From Candidatus Gallacutalibacter stercoravium (lineage in GTDB: Bacteria > Bacillota > Clostridia > Oscillospirales > Acutalibacteraceae): DNA of 64,000 bases. Below, piece after piece: positions 16,286-24,709 of this stretch. The notes beneath the pieces are model-generated. The model was not told where the DNA came from and did not search any database. It saw only the letters and a program-made list of their open reading frames with translations. The stretch covers positions 1 to 64,000 of the forward strand of contig DVJE01000018.1 in NCBI GenBank assembly GCA_018716975.1, in the 5' to 3' direction. Both the position numbers and the translations under genes were made by a program. Within the stretch, counting starts at the first letter, position 1, and every line of letters begins with the position of its first letter.

Positions 16286-16714
16286 TTACAGCTCGTACGC
16301 TTCGGGCTTTTGAGCCGCATGCGTGTGTTCCTCGCCGGCAAACAAGCGCAGACGCTGCATGGCGGCGCGGCCGATGGTGGTAGAGGGAATCATACCCTTT
16401 ACGGCAAGCTCCATGGCTTTTTCGGGCTTTTGGGCCATCAGGGTATCATACCGCACAGCCTTCAGGCCACCGATATAACCGGTGTGGCGGTAATAATACT
16501 TTTGGCTGGCTTTAGAGCCGGTGAGAATGGCCTTGGCGCAGTTGATGATGATCACGTGATCGCCGCAATCAACATGGGGGGCGTAAATCGGCTTATCTTT
16601 ACCGCGCAGCAGCACGGCAGCTTTGGCGGCGACACGGCCCAGCGGTTTGCCGGCAGCGTCCAGCACATACCATTTGCGTTCGACCTGGCCGGCCTTGGGC
16701 ATATAAGTGGACAT
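16286..16714 (-). CDS. rplM: 50S ribosomal protein L13
   Basis: 142 residues of the expected length. It contains RKWYVLDAAGKPLGRVAA, the central GDHVIIINCAKAILTGSK and the HTGYIGGLK motif of L13. I start at ATG 16714, preceded by AGGAGG, because an upstream in-frame ATG lies in the leader and would give a non-conserved extension. L13 binds 23S rRNA early in large-subunit assembly. A near-perfect promoter and about 100-base leader precede it. Confidence 0.98.
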   Translation of the reverse strand: MSTYMPKAGQVERKWYVLDAAGKPLGRVAAKAAVLLRGKDKPIYAPHVDCGDHVIIINCAKAILTGSKASQKYYYRHTGYIGGLKAVRYDTLMAQKPEKAMELAVKGMIPSTTIGRAAMQRLRLFAGEEHTHAAQKPEAYEL

Positions 16715-16812
16715 AGCTTTTTCCTCCTGTATCAATTTGGCAGCCGGCCGGCGCAAAGCGCGGCGGCAAGCCCATACTGTATGACACATTCTGCCTAGAA
16801 CGTTTCATTGCG
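16715..16812 (-). promoter_or_regulatory. rplM leader, candidate L13 autoregulatory RNA
   Basis: The leader between the predicted start (about 16812) and rplM contains a GC-rich fold (GCCGCCGCGC ... GCGCCGGCC) just before the ribosome-binding site. Bacillota L13 operons commonly carry an autoregulatory leader at this position. I recognise it by position and structure only. Confidence 0.35.
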
Positions 16813-16818
16813 CAGATA

Positions 16819-16847
16819 ATCATATCACAGGGATGCGGGGCTGTCAA
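16819..16847 (-). promoter_or_regulatory. rplM-rpsI promoter
   Basis: Minus strand: consensus -35 TTGACA (16847-16842), exactly 17 bases, -10 TATGAT (16824-16819). This is one of the strongest promoters in the window, as expected for ribosomal protein genes. Confidence 0.85.
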
Positions 16848-16992
16848 CCTCTTTGGCCTGATTTTTTAATTTATCTCGCGGTAAACTTCTGATATCTCGT
16901 TTTTTCGCGCCAAATAGTGCCTGTAGCTAAGCCGCCATTTTTATTTTGCACGGTTTGTGCAGCTTGTGCTGCGGCACGCCGGCGGGGCAAAG

Positions 16993-17021
16993 TTGACAAG
17001 CAGGCCTGGGCATGATACCCT
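16993..17021 (+). promoter_or_regulatory. Candidate promoter for the small membrane protein and TtcA-like gene
   Basis: TTGACA at 16993-16998, 17-base spacer, weak -10 TACCCT at 17016-17021. The rest of the 16848-17126 gap shows no gene I can support. Confidence 0.4.
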
Positions 17022-17126
17022 GATAAAAGGTTTTTGCGGCATGCCGGCCGCAAAACGGTGTTTATGTCTGTTTTTTTATATAGAAAGGCGTGTCTGCTTT
17101 TGCACCATGCGAAAGGGGCTGTTGAT

Positions 17127-17219
17127 ATGATAAAAGTTTTGCTGGGGATTTTGATTGTTTTGGCGTTGATTGTTATCATTGCCAAGATTATCTTTTGGCG
17201 GCAAAACCGGCCCTCGTAA
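17127..17219 (+). CDS. 30-residue single-span membrane peptide
   Basis: An ORF of 30 residues starting MIKVLLGILIVLALIVIIAK and ending in the charged tail FWRQNRPS. Almost the entire length is one transmembrane helix with an inside-positive end. It has a plausible site (AAAGGGG, nine bases before the ATG) and lies 22 bases before the TtcA-like gene, so it probably shares its transcript. No family is recognised and function is unknown. The alternative is a longer ORF from 17034, whose N-terminus looks random. Confidence 0.5.
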   Translation: MIKVLLGILIVLALIVIIAKIIFWRQNRPS

Positions 17220-17241
17220 GGGCCGAAAATTAGGAGGGACC

Positions 17242-17976
17242 ATGCAACAGATGATGGGCCGCATGCGCGCGGCGATGCAGCGCTATGAAATGATTCAACC
17301 CGGCGAGCGGGTGGCAGTAGGGGTAAGCGGCGGCAAAGATTCCCTGGCGCTGCTGTGCGCTTTGGCCGGGTTGAGGGAATATTACCCCACGCCGTTTGAG
17401 CTGGTGGCGCTGACGGTGGATCCCCAGTTTGGCGGCGCGCCCGCCGATTACAGCCAGATAAGGGAGCTTTGCCGCAGGCTGGGCGTGCCCTTTGTGGTGC
17501 GGCGCAGCGGCCTTGGCCAGCTGATCTTTGAGCAAAGAAAGGAGCCCAACCCCTGTAGCTTGTGCGCCAGGATGCGCCGGGGGATGCTGCACAATATGGC
17601 CTTGGAGCACCACTGCGGCGCCATCGCCCTGGGCCACCATTTAGACGACGCGGTGCACACCTTTTTTATGAATTTGTTCCAGGGGGGATCCATCGGCTGC
17701 TTTTCGCCCAAAAGTTACCTTTCGCGCAAGGGGCTTTGGCTCATCCGGCCCATGATATTTTGTGAAGAAAAAGAGGTGGCTTCGGTGGCCCGGCGGTACC
17801 GCTTGCCGGTGGTAAAAAGCGCTTGCCCGGCCGACGGCTGCACTGCCCGCCAACGCACCAAGGAGCTGACGGCGCGGCTGGAGCAAGAATACCCGGATCT
17901 AAAAGCCAAGGTAATCGGGGCTATGCAAAGAGCTGATGTGGACGGTTGGGGCGGTTGCCCCGGCTGCCCTGGCTGA
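17242..17976 (+). CDS. TtcA-like PP-loop ATPase (tRNA 2-thiocytidine synthesis family)
   Basis: 244 residues. The PP-loop is GVSGGKDSLALLCAL near residue 33. It is followed by NPCSLCARMRRGML, the C-x-x-C pair that holds an iron-sulfur cluster in TtcA, and by GHHLDDAVHTFFMNLFQGG. Late Cys residues (SACPADGCTARQRTKEL and CPGCPG at the C-terminus) are further possible metal or sulfur ligands. TtcA thiolates C32 of certain tRNAs. Clostridial homologues may modify other positions, so I give the family rather than the exact reaction. ATG 17242 has AGGAGGG six bases upstream. Confidence 0.85.
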   Translation: MQQMMGRMRAAMQRYEMIQPGERVAVGVSGGKDSLALLCALAGLREYYPTPFELVALTVDPQFGGAPADYSQIRELCRRLGVPFVVRRSGLGQLIFEQRKEPNPCSLCARMRRGMLHNMALEHHCGAIALGHHLDDAVHTFFMNLFQGGSIGCFSPKSYLSRKGLWLIRPMIFCEEKEVASVARRYRLPVVKSACPADGCTARQRTKELTARLEQEYPDLKAKVIGAMQRADVDGWGGCPGCPG

Positions 17977-18053
17977 TCGCTTCGATGCGGCAACTGCCCG
18001 ATGCCGCTCGATGCTGCTCGATACTTTTCATTTGAAAATCATATCATAATACC

Positions 18054-18088
18054 AAAAGGCAGGTTGGGAGTTTCCCAGCCTACCTTTT
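18054..18088. terminator. Bidirectional intrinsic terminator
   Basis: AAAAGGCAGGTTGGG pairs with CCCAGCCTACCTTTT across a short loop. A and T runs on both sides let it serve the convergent TtcA-like and DUF1846 genes. Confidence 0.75.
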
Positions 18089-18103
18089 CACATGCGGTGC
18101 TTT

Positions 18104-19663
18104 TTATTTATGATAGAGCTTTTTGGTTTGGTATTTGGGCTCACAGGTTAAATTGATGCCCAGCTTGCGGAAGATGGAATCATCCACCTGCGACAAAATA
18201 ACCGTAGAGTGGGCCTCGCACCCGCGCAGCTTGGGCAGCTGCTTAAGCGCTTGCTCGGCGGTGGGGTTGGTGGCCGCGCTGATAGAAAGGGCAATAAGAA
18301 TTTCATCGGTGTGCAGCCGCGGGTTGTGGTTGCCTAGGTGCCGGGTTTTCAGGTTTTGGATAGGCTCGATGACGATGGGGGAGATGAGCTTCATCCGGTG
18401 CCCGATGCCTGCCAGCTTTTTCAGGGCGTTGAGCAGCACAGCTGCCGAAGCCCCCAGCAGGGAGGAGGTTTTACCGGTGACCACCGTGCCGTCGGCCAAT
18501 TGAATGGCGGCGGCGGGCATGCCGGTTTCTTCCGCCCGGGCCAGGGCCGGGGCCACCACGGGGCGGTCGGCGGTGGAAACGCCCGCTTTGCTCATAAGCA
18601 GCTCCGCTTTATATACCGCTTCTTCATCCAACCTGCCTTGGCGCTGATCGCACAGGGCGTGATAATAGCGGCGGATGATCTCTTGTTTCGAGGCCTCGCG
18701 GCACACCTCGTCATCAATGATGCAATATCCAGCCATGTTTACCCCCATATCCGTGGGCGATTTGTATGGGCTACGGCCCAAGATCTTTTCAAAAATAGCG
18801 TTGAGTACCGGAAAAACTTCCACATCCCGGTTGTAATTCACCGTGGTTTTGCCGTAGGCCTCTAGGTGGAAGGGATCGATCATGTTTACGTCGTTGAGAT
18901 CCACCGTGGCGGCCTCATAGGCTAGATTGACCGGGTGTTTGAGGGGCAGGTTCCAAATGGGAAAAGTTTCAAATTTGGCGTAGCCCGCCTGTATGCCGCG
19001 CTTGTGCTCATGATACAGCTGCGACAGGCAGGTGGCCATTTTGCCGCTGCCGGGGCCGGGGGCGGTTACCACCACCAGGGGCCGGGTGGTTTCTACATAT
19101 TCGTTTTTGCCGTAACCTTCGTCGCTGACAATCAGCGGCAGGTTGTTGGGGTAGCCCGCAATGGGGTAGTGCAGATAGGCCTTAATACCCAGCTGGTTGA
19201 GCCTGTTTTTAAACACATCCACCGACGCTTGGCCGGAATATTGGGCGATGACCACGCTGCCCACATACAGCCCGATGCCGCGAAAAGCGTCGATAAGCCG
19301 CAGCACGTCGGCGTCATAGGTGATGCCCAAATCGCCGCGCACCTTGTTTTTTTCAATATCGGTGGCGTTTATTACCACAACGATCTCCACCTGATCGGCC
19401 AGCTGTAGCAGCATTTTTACCTTGCTATCCGGCGCAAAGCCGGGCAGCACCCGGGAGGCGTGGTAATCGTCAAACAGCTTGCCGCCCATCTCTAAATAGA
19501 GCTTGTCGCCAAACTGGGCGATGCGCTCCCGGATATGGGCCGACTGGGTTTTCAGGTACTTTTCGTTGTCAAAGCCGATAGGCCGGTTGTTTGTATTGTT
19601 CGCCTCCGGCCGTTTCTCTGTGCCTGCCGTGTTGGAAGCGTTTGCTGTATTTGCCGCACACAT
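18104..19663 (-). CDS. DUF1846 domain-containing protein
   Basis: 519 residues. After an Asn/Thr/Ala-rich N-terminal stretch (about 25 residues) the conserved DUF1846 start [20 protein letters not shown] appears. It is followed by [20 protein letters not shown] and [20 protein letters not shown], the last resembling a nucleotide-binding loop. The family is widespread in Firmicutes and has solved structures, but its reaction is not established. The start at 19663 has GGGGG upstream; ATG 19678 has no good site. A strong promoter lies upstream, so the gene seems to be monocistronic. Confidence 0.92.
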   Translation of the reverse strand: MCAANTANASNTAGTEKRPEANNTNNRPIGFDNEKYLKTQSAHIRERIAQFGDKLYLEMGGKLFDDYHASRVLPGFAPDSKVKMLLQLADQVEIVVVINATDIEKNKVRGDLGITYDADVLRLIDAFRGIGLYVGSVVIAQYSGQASVDVFKNRLNQLGIKAYLHYPIAGYPNNLPLIVSDEGYGKNEYVETTRPLVVVTAPGPGSGKMATCLSQLYHEHKRGIQAGYAKFETFPIWNLPLKHPVNLAYEAATVDLNDVNMIDPFHLEAYGKTTVNYNRDVEVFPVLNAIFEKILGRSPYKSPTDMGVNMAGYCIIDDEVCREASKQEIIRRYYHALCDQRQGRLDEEAVYKAELLMSKAGVSTADRPVVAPALARAEETGMPAAAIQLADGTVVTGKTSSLLGASAAVLLNALKKLAGIGHRMKLISPIVIEPIQNLKTRHLGNHNPRLHTDEILIALSISAATNPTAEQALKQLPKLRGCEAHSTVILSQVDDSIFRKLGINLTCEPKYQTKKLYHK

Positions 19664-19790
19664 TCTGGTTTCCCCCATCCTTACATCCACTATTTTGCGA
19701 ACATAGAAAAAAGCGGCTTTCGCTTTTTTGCAGTGTGCAATCGCCGCTTTTTCAGTTACATCCATGCGCCTTTGTTAATTCCATTTATTT

Positions 19791-19819
19791 ATTATATTAA
19801 AATTCGGCAATTTTTACAA
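19791..19819 (-). promoter_or_regulatory. Promoter of the DUF1846 gene
   Basis: Minus strand: -35 TTGTAA (19819-19814), 17 bases, perfect -10 TATAAT (19796-19791). The leader is about 120 bases. Confidence 0.75.
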
Positions 19820-19903
19820 GCGCCGCCTCGCACAAAGAAAGGGTGCAAAACGGCACGTTTTTTACCTAGCCTTTACAGCCTAAGCGCCGCGGCGCGAAAA
19901 CCG

Positions 19904-21184
19904 TTAGGGCAAAAGAGGGATCCCCGCGGCCGGCAGATCCAAACAATCGGTGATGCGCAGCAGGGTGAGCCTGGGGCGCACGTAGCGGCCGAATTGCAGC
20001 CCCTCCAGAGCCAGAGCGGGATCGATGCCCAGCTGATCCGGCGAGGTGGGGCCGCCCAGCAGAGTGATGAGCGACGCAATGCGCTCTGGTGCGGGGAGGC
20101 GCGATAGAATGGCCTGTACTTGGGGCCAGCGCTGGGCCAAAGCGTCAAACGAGAAACCGGCCAGGGGATCGGGCGTGTTGTCTTTGATAACGTCGGCGGT
20201 CAAGGGGCCGAAGGCGGGGGCTAAAAATTCCTCATTGAGCACGGGCGGCGCTTTGCGGTAGGGGACAACGCTGCCCAACGCCGCCAGCCGGCGATAAAGG
20301 CCGCTGACCGCCACCGAGGCCACGCCGACCTTGGTGCCGTGAAAAACCTGCTTGCGCCCTTGGGCCAAAAAACGCATCTCCCAAAAGTGAGAGAGATGGT
20401 GCTCTGCGCCCGAAGCCGGCCGGGAATTGCCGCACAGCGCCATGGCTACGCCGGAAAGGCACAGCGCTTTCATCAGCAGCAGCGCAGCGCCCGGCGCGCC
20501 CGACGCGATTTGAGGCGCGCCGGCCACCGCATCGTCCACCGCTTGGCGCACCATGCCGGCAATGCCGGGGCAGTAATATTCCCCGGTGAGCAGGTGCGAG
20601 ATCTCCCAATCGGCCAGGCAGGTGTATTTACCCAGCAAATCTCCCAACCCGGCGGCCTTTAGGGGCATGGGGGAAGCGTCCAGCACTTCGGCGTCGCCGA
20701 TAACCGCCCGGGGGAGAACGGCATTGTAGGTACGTTTAAAACCGTGCTCCACCAGCGGAGCTACCCCGGAGCAAAAGCCGTCCATAGAAGGGGCGGTGGC
20801 GGCAACGGCGTAGGGCTTGCCGGTTAAAAAGGACGCATACCGGCAGAGATCGTTTATCGTGCCGGTGCCCACAGCCAGAATCCCCTGCACATCCGCCGCC
20901 AGGCGGGCCAAAAGCTGGGCGTCCTCCATGCTGGCGCAATCCAGTTGGCTGAAAACGTGGCGTTTAACGGTAAAGCCGTTTTGCACCAACGCCTGCTCCG
21001 CCCGGCTTCCGGCGGCGGCCCAGGTGTTGCCGTCGGCCACCAACAGCACGCAGCCGCGGGCAAAATCGGGGTGGCAACGCCGCAGGGTGGCGGCAATACG
21101 GGTTAGCGCGCCAAAATCTAAATCAAACACAATGGGCGGTGAAGTGTGCTGTCTGGAGCAGCAGCCGGAAGGAATTTTAAACAT
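19904..21184 (-). CDS. sn-glycerol-1-phosphate dehydrogenase (AraM/EgsA-like)
   Basis: 426 residues of the iron/zinc-dependent alcohol dehydrogenase type. Seen: GILAVGTGTINDLCRYASF (NAD-binding Gly-rich loop), ATAPSMDGFCSGVAPL, and later SGAEHHLSHFWEM and FHGTKVGVASVA, which carry the metal-binding His residues. G1PDH reduces dihydroxyacetone phosphate to glycerol-1-phosphate, the stereoisomer used in archaeal lipids. In Bacillus the AraM product feeds heptaprenylglyceryl phosphate. No PcrB-like partner is in the window. ATG 21184 has only a modest site (AGAGG). The protein has about 50 residues at the C-terminus beyond the core fold. Confidence 0.85.
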   Translation of the reverse strand: MFKIPSGCCSRQHTSPPIVFDLDFGALTRIAATLRRCHPDFARGCVLLVADGNTWAAAGSRAEQALVQNGFTVKRHVFSQLDCASMEDAQLLARLAADVQGILAVGTGTINDLCRYASFLTGKPYAVAATAPSMDGFCSGVAPLVEHGFKRTYNAVLPRAVIGDAEVLDASPMPLKAAGLGDLLGKYTCLADWEISHLLTGEYYCPGIAGMVRQAVDDAVAGAPQIASGAPGAALLLMKALCLSGVAMALCGNSRPASGAEHHLSHFWEMRFLAQGRKQVFHGTKVGVASVAVSGLYRRLAALGSVVPYRKAPPVLNEEFLAPAFGPLTADVIKDNTPDPLAGFSFDALAQRWPQVQAILSRLPAPERIASLITLLGGPTSPDQLGIDPALALEGLQFGRYVRPRLTLLRITDCLDLPAAGIPLLP

Positions 21185-21275
21185 GGTGCAGCGCCTCTTT
21201 TCTATTCATATCACAATCAAAGAATAAAGTTGACAATCTGTTTTTGCGGTGGTTGTATGCAACTGAAAAGGACTA

Positions 21276-22151
21276 TCAGGCCGGTTCGGCGCCGGTGAAT
21301 ATGCCGGGATGCATACGGCTGTAGTGAAACAAATACTGCTGGGCGATGCCAGCATAGGGGCCAAAGCGTTCCGCGGTTTCGCCCGGATAAAGGTGCGCCA
21401 TGGCGCGCTTGATCCACACATCCATGGGGAAGGCATCCAGCCGGTGCATGCCGTAAAGCAGCACGCAGTCGGCCACCTTGTTGCCCACGCCCTTTATTTC
21501 CATCAAGCGCCGCCGGGCGTCCTCTAGGGGCAGCGCGGCGGTTTTTGCTAAATCAAGCCGCCCGCCGGCCACCTGTTGGGCGGCGTCTAACAAATAAGCG
21601 GCGCGGTAGCCGCAGCGAAGGGGCGAGAGCTCTTCTACGCTGGCGCCGGCCAGGCGCTGCGGTGTGGGAAAGGCGTACGCCCCGGGCGTATTGGGCAGCG
21701 ATTCCAGCGGCTCTAGCGGTTCCCCAAGCAGGGCGCATAGGCGGCTGATAATGGCCTTAATGCGGGGAATGCGGTTGTTTTGCGAGAGGATGAAAGAGCA
21801 TAGCGCCTCAAAGGGCTCTTGCCGCAGTAGGCGTAGCCCCGGCGCATAAGCGCAAGCCTGCCGCATGATGGGATCGCCCCGCCCCAGCCTGCGGCGGATC
21901 CGGGCGTAATCCCGATCCAAATCGAAATACGGGCGCCAAAGGGTGTTAAATTCCTCCCAGGTGCAGCCCTTGAGCAATACGCCTGCCTCTTGCCTGGCTA
22001 CCAGTAAGCAGCGCCCCATGGCGATACCTTGGTAGGCGTTTTCTCCCACAGGTTCCCAGCGGAAGCATTGGCCGCAATCCAGCGTTTGCGCCAAGTCGAA
22101 CTCCCCTGCGTCTTCTATCAAAATGCCCTGCGGCGTTTGCCGGTACTGCAC
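21276..22151 (-). CDS. ogg: 8-oxoguanine DNA glycosylase (HhH-GPD family)
   Basis: 291 residues. An N-terminal OGG-type domain (GEFDLAQTLDCGQCFRWEP) is followed by the helical HhH-GPD region: FEALCSFILSQNNRIPRIKAI, then the hairpin LMEIKGVGNKVADCVLLYG with the catalytic Lys, and LDAFPMDVWIKRAM with the catalytic Asp. It removes oxidised guanine and nicks the abasic site. I place the start at a GTG at 22151, preceded by AAAGGGAGGA at ideal distance. ATG 22175 would put the ribosome-binding site inside the coding sequence. Confidence 0.9.
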   Translation of the reverse strand: MQYRQTPQGILIEDAGEFDLAQTLDCGQCFRWEPVGENAYQGIAMGRCLLVARQEAGVLLKGCTWEEFNTLWRPYFDLDRDYARIRRRLGRGDPIMRQACAYAPGLRLLRQEPFEALCSFILSQNNRIPRIKAIISRLCALLGEPLEPLESLPNTPGAYAFPTPQRLAGASVEELSPLRCGYRAAYLLDAAQQVAGGRLDLAKTAALPLEDARRRLMEIKGVGNKVADCVLLYGMHRLDAFPMDVWIKRAMAHLYPGETAERFGPYAGIAQQYLFHYSRMHPGIFTGAEPA

Positions 22152-22227
22152 ACAGATTCCTCCCTTTAGCGGCATTTGGCGGTTTCGGCGGCTTATGCCG
22201 TCTTTTGCGTGCGTTTCTCTTTCTTTC

Positions 22228-22256
22228 AGTATAGCAAGAGGCCGCCGGATTGTCAT
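22228..22256 (-). promoter_or_regulatory. Promoter of the ogg gene
   Basis: Minus strand: -35 ATGACA (22256-22251), 17 bases, -10 TATACT (22233-22228) with an extended TGC. Confidence 0.65.
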
Positions 22257-22516
22257 GCCCTCTTTTTGGAAAATTTGGGAGGATAAGCGGATAGGCGGGC
22301 GGCCGGAAACGATGTAAGTAGATGCGGGCAGGTATGAAGAACATATCCAAAAAATGCTAAGGTAAAAGCACGCTTTGTTTTGCCCCGGTTGTTCGCAAGA
22401 GCGGCAAGGGCGACACACTTGTTGGCGGCGCGGGTAGCCCATTTATCTGAAACGTTGCGCGATTGCTTTGCTGCGTAAAAAGTAGAGAAACGATAGAAAA
22501 TTTCATATCCGAATGC

Positions 22517-22522
22517 TATAAT
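22517..22522 (+). promoter_or_regulatory. Extended -10 promoter for the DUF6062-HD operon
   Basis: TGCTATAAT (TATAAT at 22517-22522) with no clear -35. It would give a leader of about 220 bases to the gene at 22752. The 22257-22751 gap holds this promoter, a perfect inverted repeat at 22590-22606, and no supportable gene. Confidence 0.5.
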
Positions 22523-22589
22523 GTGACCGCGAAGATATCCCTTCATCCGATTGATAAGCAAAGGGTTTCGTTGCCGGTTTGCCAAAAGA

Positions 22590-22606
22590 TTTTCATCTGA
22601 TGAAAA
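22590..22606. repeat. Perfect inverted repeat in the DUF6062 leader
   Basis: TTTTCATC, one base, GATGAAAA. It is nested within a larger CCGGTTT ... AAACCGG pairing. It could be a regulator binding site or a leader hairpin. No gene lies on either strand here. Confidence 0.45.
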
Positions 22607-22751
22607 ACCGGTGGCTGTTTTGACCGGGCGCAATGAATAGCCATAACCCCGGTGAAATGCAGCGCGGTAAAGCCGGTTGCGCTGGTTGAACTGATGAAGC
22701 CGGTGGATCTGTTTCGTTTTCAATAGATAGAGAAAGGGAGGCGTTGTTCAT

Positions 22752-23474
22752 ATGAAGGAAGATATTTGCACCATACCGATAAACGAGGTGTTTGAGCCGC
22801 GAGAGGGTTGCCCCATTTGCCGCATGCGCGACATGCTGGAAAACCGTATTACCGAATATATCACCGGCTCCGCCATGATGGAGCCCGACGTGCGCATCGT
22901 TACCAACCGCACTGGTTTTTGCTACGATCATTTCGCCATGATGCTCACCAAGGGGAGCCGCCTTTCCAACGCGTTGATTTTAGAAAGCCATCTAAAAGAG
23001 ATTCAAAAGAATATCTTGCGGGCCGGGCAGAAGGGCGCTCCCGGCAAAAAGGAGCTGCAAGCAGCGCAAGAACTGGATAAAAGCTGCTTTGTGTGCGAGC
23101 AGGTGCAGTGGGGTATGCAGCACATGTTCGGCACCATCTACAGTTTGTGGCAAAGCGAGGCGGAATTTCGCGATTTATACAACCAGCAGCCCTGCTTGTG
23201 CCTGCCCCACTACACGGCGCTGTTAAGCGGAGCGGTAAAAGGGGTGCACCGGCGCAACTATGAGGCCTTTGCCCAGGCGACCACCGATATTGTGCTGCGC
23301 TACGCCCAGCCGTTGGAAAAAGATGTGACCTATTTTTGCTCTATGTTCGATTACCGCAGCAAGGGCAAGGATTGGGGCACCTCAAAGGACGCGATAGAGC
23401 GGGCTATCCACTTTTTAACCTCCCGCAAGGTGGGGTGGAATAAGCAGGAGGATAACAAGCTGGGCATCCTGTGA
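22752..23474 (+). CDS. DUF6062 family protein with paired CxxC/CxxH motifs
   Basis: 240 residues. Two copies of a Cys/His unit can be seen. The first is REGCPICRMRD (residues about 18-27) with later GFCYDHFAMM. The second is KSCFVCEQVQWG (near 115) with LCLPHYTALL (near 155). Each CxxC/CxxH pair could bind one metal ion, giving a duplicated zinc-ribbon-like protein. I recognise the family as DUF6062, which has no established function. AAAGGGAGG precedes ATG 22752. The HD-hydrolase gene follows after 36 bases and is probably co-transcribed. Confidence 0.75.
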   Translation: MKEDICTIPINEVFEPREGCPICRMRDMLENRITEYITGSAMMEPDVRIVTNRTGFCYDHFAMMLTKGSRLSNALILESHLKEIQKNILRAGQKGAPGKKELQAAQELDKSCFVCEQVQWGMQHMFGTIYSLWQSEAEFRDLYNQQPCLCLPHYTALLSGAVKGVHRRNYEAFAQATTDIVLRYAQPLEKDVTYFCSMFDYRSKGKDWGTSKDAIERAIHFLTSRKVGWNKQEDNKLGIL

Positions 23475-23510
23475 GTGAGAAGGTATCCAACCGGCAACGG
23501 AGGAAAAACG

Positions 23511-24035
23511 ATGGAATATAAAAATAAAAAGGATATCGGTTCCTTGGTGCAGGCCATGATAGCCTATGACCAGGGAGATCCCGGCCGTGTGCAGCATTTT
23601 ATGAAGGTTTACGCCTTTGCCAAAGCCATCGGCGAGCAAGAAGGCCTGCCGGAGCGCACCCAGCAGATTTTAGAGGCGGCGGCTGTGGTGCATGATATCG
23701 GCATCCGGCTCAGCGAAGAAAAATATCACGCTTCGTCAGGCCGTTACCAAGAGCTGGAGGGTCCCCCAGAGGCGAAAAAGCTGCTGGAGGGTCTGGGATA
23801 CGATGCGGAATTTATCCGGCGGGTGTGCTTTTTGGTGGGCCATCACCATACTTACCACCAAATTGACGGCCCCGATTATCAAATTCTGGTTGAGGCGGAT
23901 TTTTTGGTTAACATCTATGAAGAACAGATGACGCCAAAGCAAATTGAAACAATTTGTGACACTTGTTTTGCAACAAAAACCGGCAAATCTTTTTTGGAGT
24001 GCATGTTTTTACACGACGCCACCAAAAAACAATAG
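23511..24035 (+). CDS. HD-domain phosphohydrolase
   Basis: 174 residues. It has QHFMKVYAFAKAIGEQEG, the metal-binding AAVVHDIGIRLSEEKY (HD doublet) and later VGHHHTYHQIDG with additional His ligands, then VEADFLVNIYEE. HD hydrolases cleave phosphate esters of nucleotides or signalling nucleotides; the substrate here is unknown. CGGAGGAAAAACG precedes the ATG. The operon partner is the DUF6062 protein. Confidence 0.88.
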   Translation: MEYKNKKDIGSLVQAMIAYDQGDPGRVQHFMKVYAFAKAIGEQEGLPERTQQILEAAAVVHDIGIRLSEEKYHASSGRYQELEGPPEAKKLLEGLGYDAEFIRRVCFLVGHHHTYHQIDGPDYQILVEADFLVNIYEEQMTPKQIETICDTCFATKTGKSFLECMFLHDATKKQ

Positions 24036-24368
24036 GTGTTTTTGCCAAAATCGGGCGAAAGATGGTTGACAAGGTACAATTTACAGGAAGTTATGTACTT
24101 TTTGTTAAAAGCCCGTTTCATTTTCTTTAAAAAAAGTTTGCCGCCGGGTTTTCCCCAAAACACAGTAAGGCACAGCGTGGGCTTGTGGAAACTTTTTAAC
24201 CTTTTCCACTGAGTTTTCAACATGCCGGGCCCGCATTGTGGAATTACAAAGGGTATAACTTGCTTTTTGATTGCCAAGAATTGTATAACCGGCCAGAGCA
24301 TTGCCTAAAATACCTAAGAACCAAGCGCCGGCATAAACAGCTAAGGCGAAAAAAGGGGAGGAACCGGT
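24036..24368. other. Intergenic region without a recognised feature
   Basis: 333 bases of moderately AT-rich sequence. A TTGACA occurs at 24066 but no good -10 lies at the right distance. I see no gene, repeat or terminator I can support. Confidence 0.4.
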
Positions 24369-24629
24369 GTGATTAAAGGCGTAAATAGGCAGGTTATTGA
24401 GATAACGGAAACCCAGAGCGCATATTATGAGCGGGCGCTGCTGGTGGTAAAGCCGGAATACGCGCAAGCGGAACGCGATTTATTGGAAAAAGAAGCCAGA
24501 CGGGTGCTGCGCGGCATGGGAGCGCCCTCCAGCATCAAACGCCGCAGCAGGGTGCTGTATTGGTCGGTGCGTTTGGGCGCGGCCGCCGCTGTGGGCGCAG
24601 GAGTTGCCGCCGCGGTTTTGCTGTTGTAA
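24369..24629 (+). CDS. Small C-terminally anchored membrane protein, unknown
   Basis: 86 residues from a GTG at 24369, with GGGGAGG seven bases upstream. The first 60 residues are charged and helical (YAQAERDLLEKEARRVLRGMG), and the last 20 form one hydrophobic Ala/Val-rich segment ending in LLL. This is a tail-anchored layout. No family is recognised. It precedes a DUF6512-like membrane protein by 80 bases. The strong ribosome-binding site and sensible composition support a real gene. Confidence 0.6.
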   Translation: MIKGVNRQVIEITETQSAYYERALLVVKPEYAQAERDLLEKEARRVLRGMGAPSSIKRRSRVLYWSVRLGAAAAVGAGVAAAVLLL

Positions 24630-24709
24630 CGTATTTTGCCGGGTTCTTTTTTGGCCCTGGGGGGCATATGCTGGTAAAAAGCCATCAGCATGGGGCGGGG
24701 GATGGAAAG

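Noticed and set aside
22253-22723. 156-residue minus-strand ORF in the gap upstream of the DUF6062 gene
   Set aside because: It would overlap the promoters of both flanking genes, is unusually basic, and has no recognisable family or start signal.
24066-24100. Promoter from the TTGACA at 24066
   Set aside because: No acceptable -10 hexamer lies 16-18 bases downstream.
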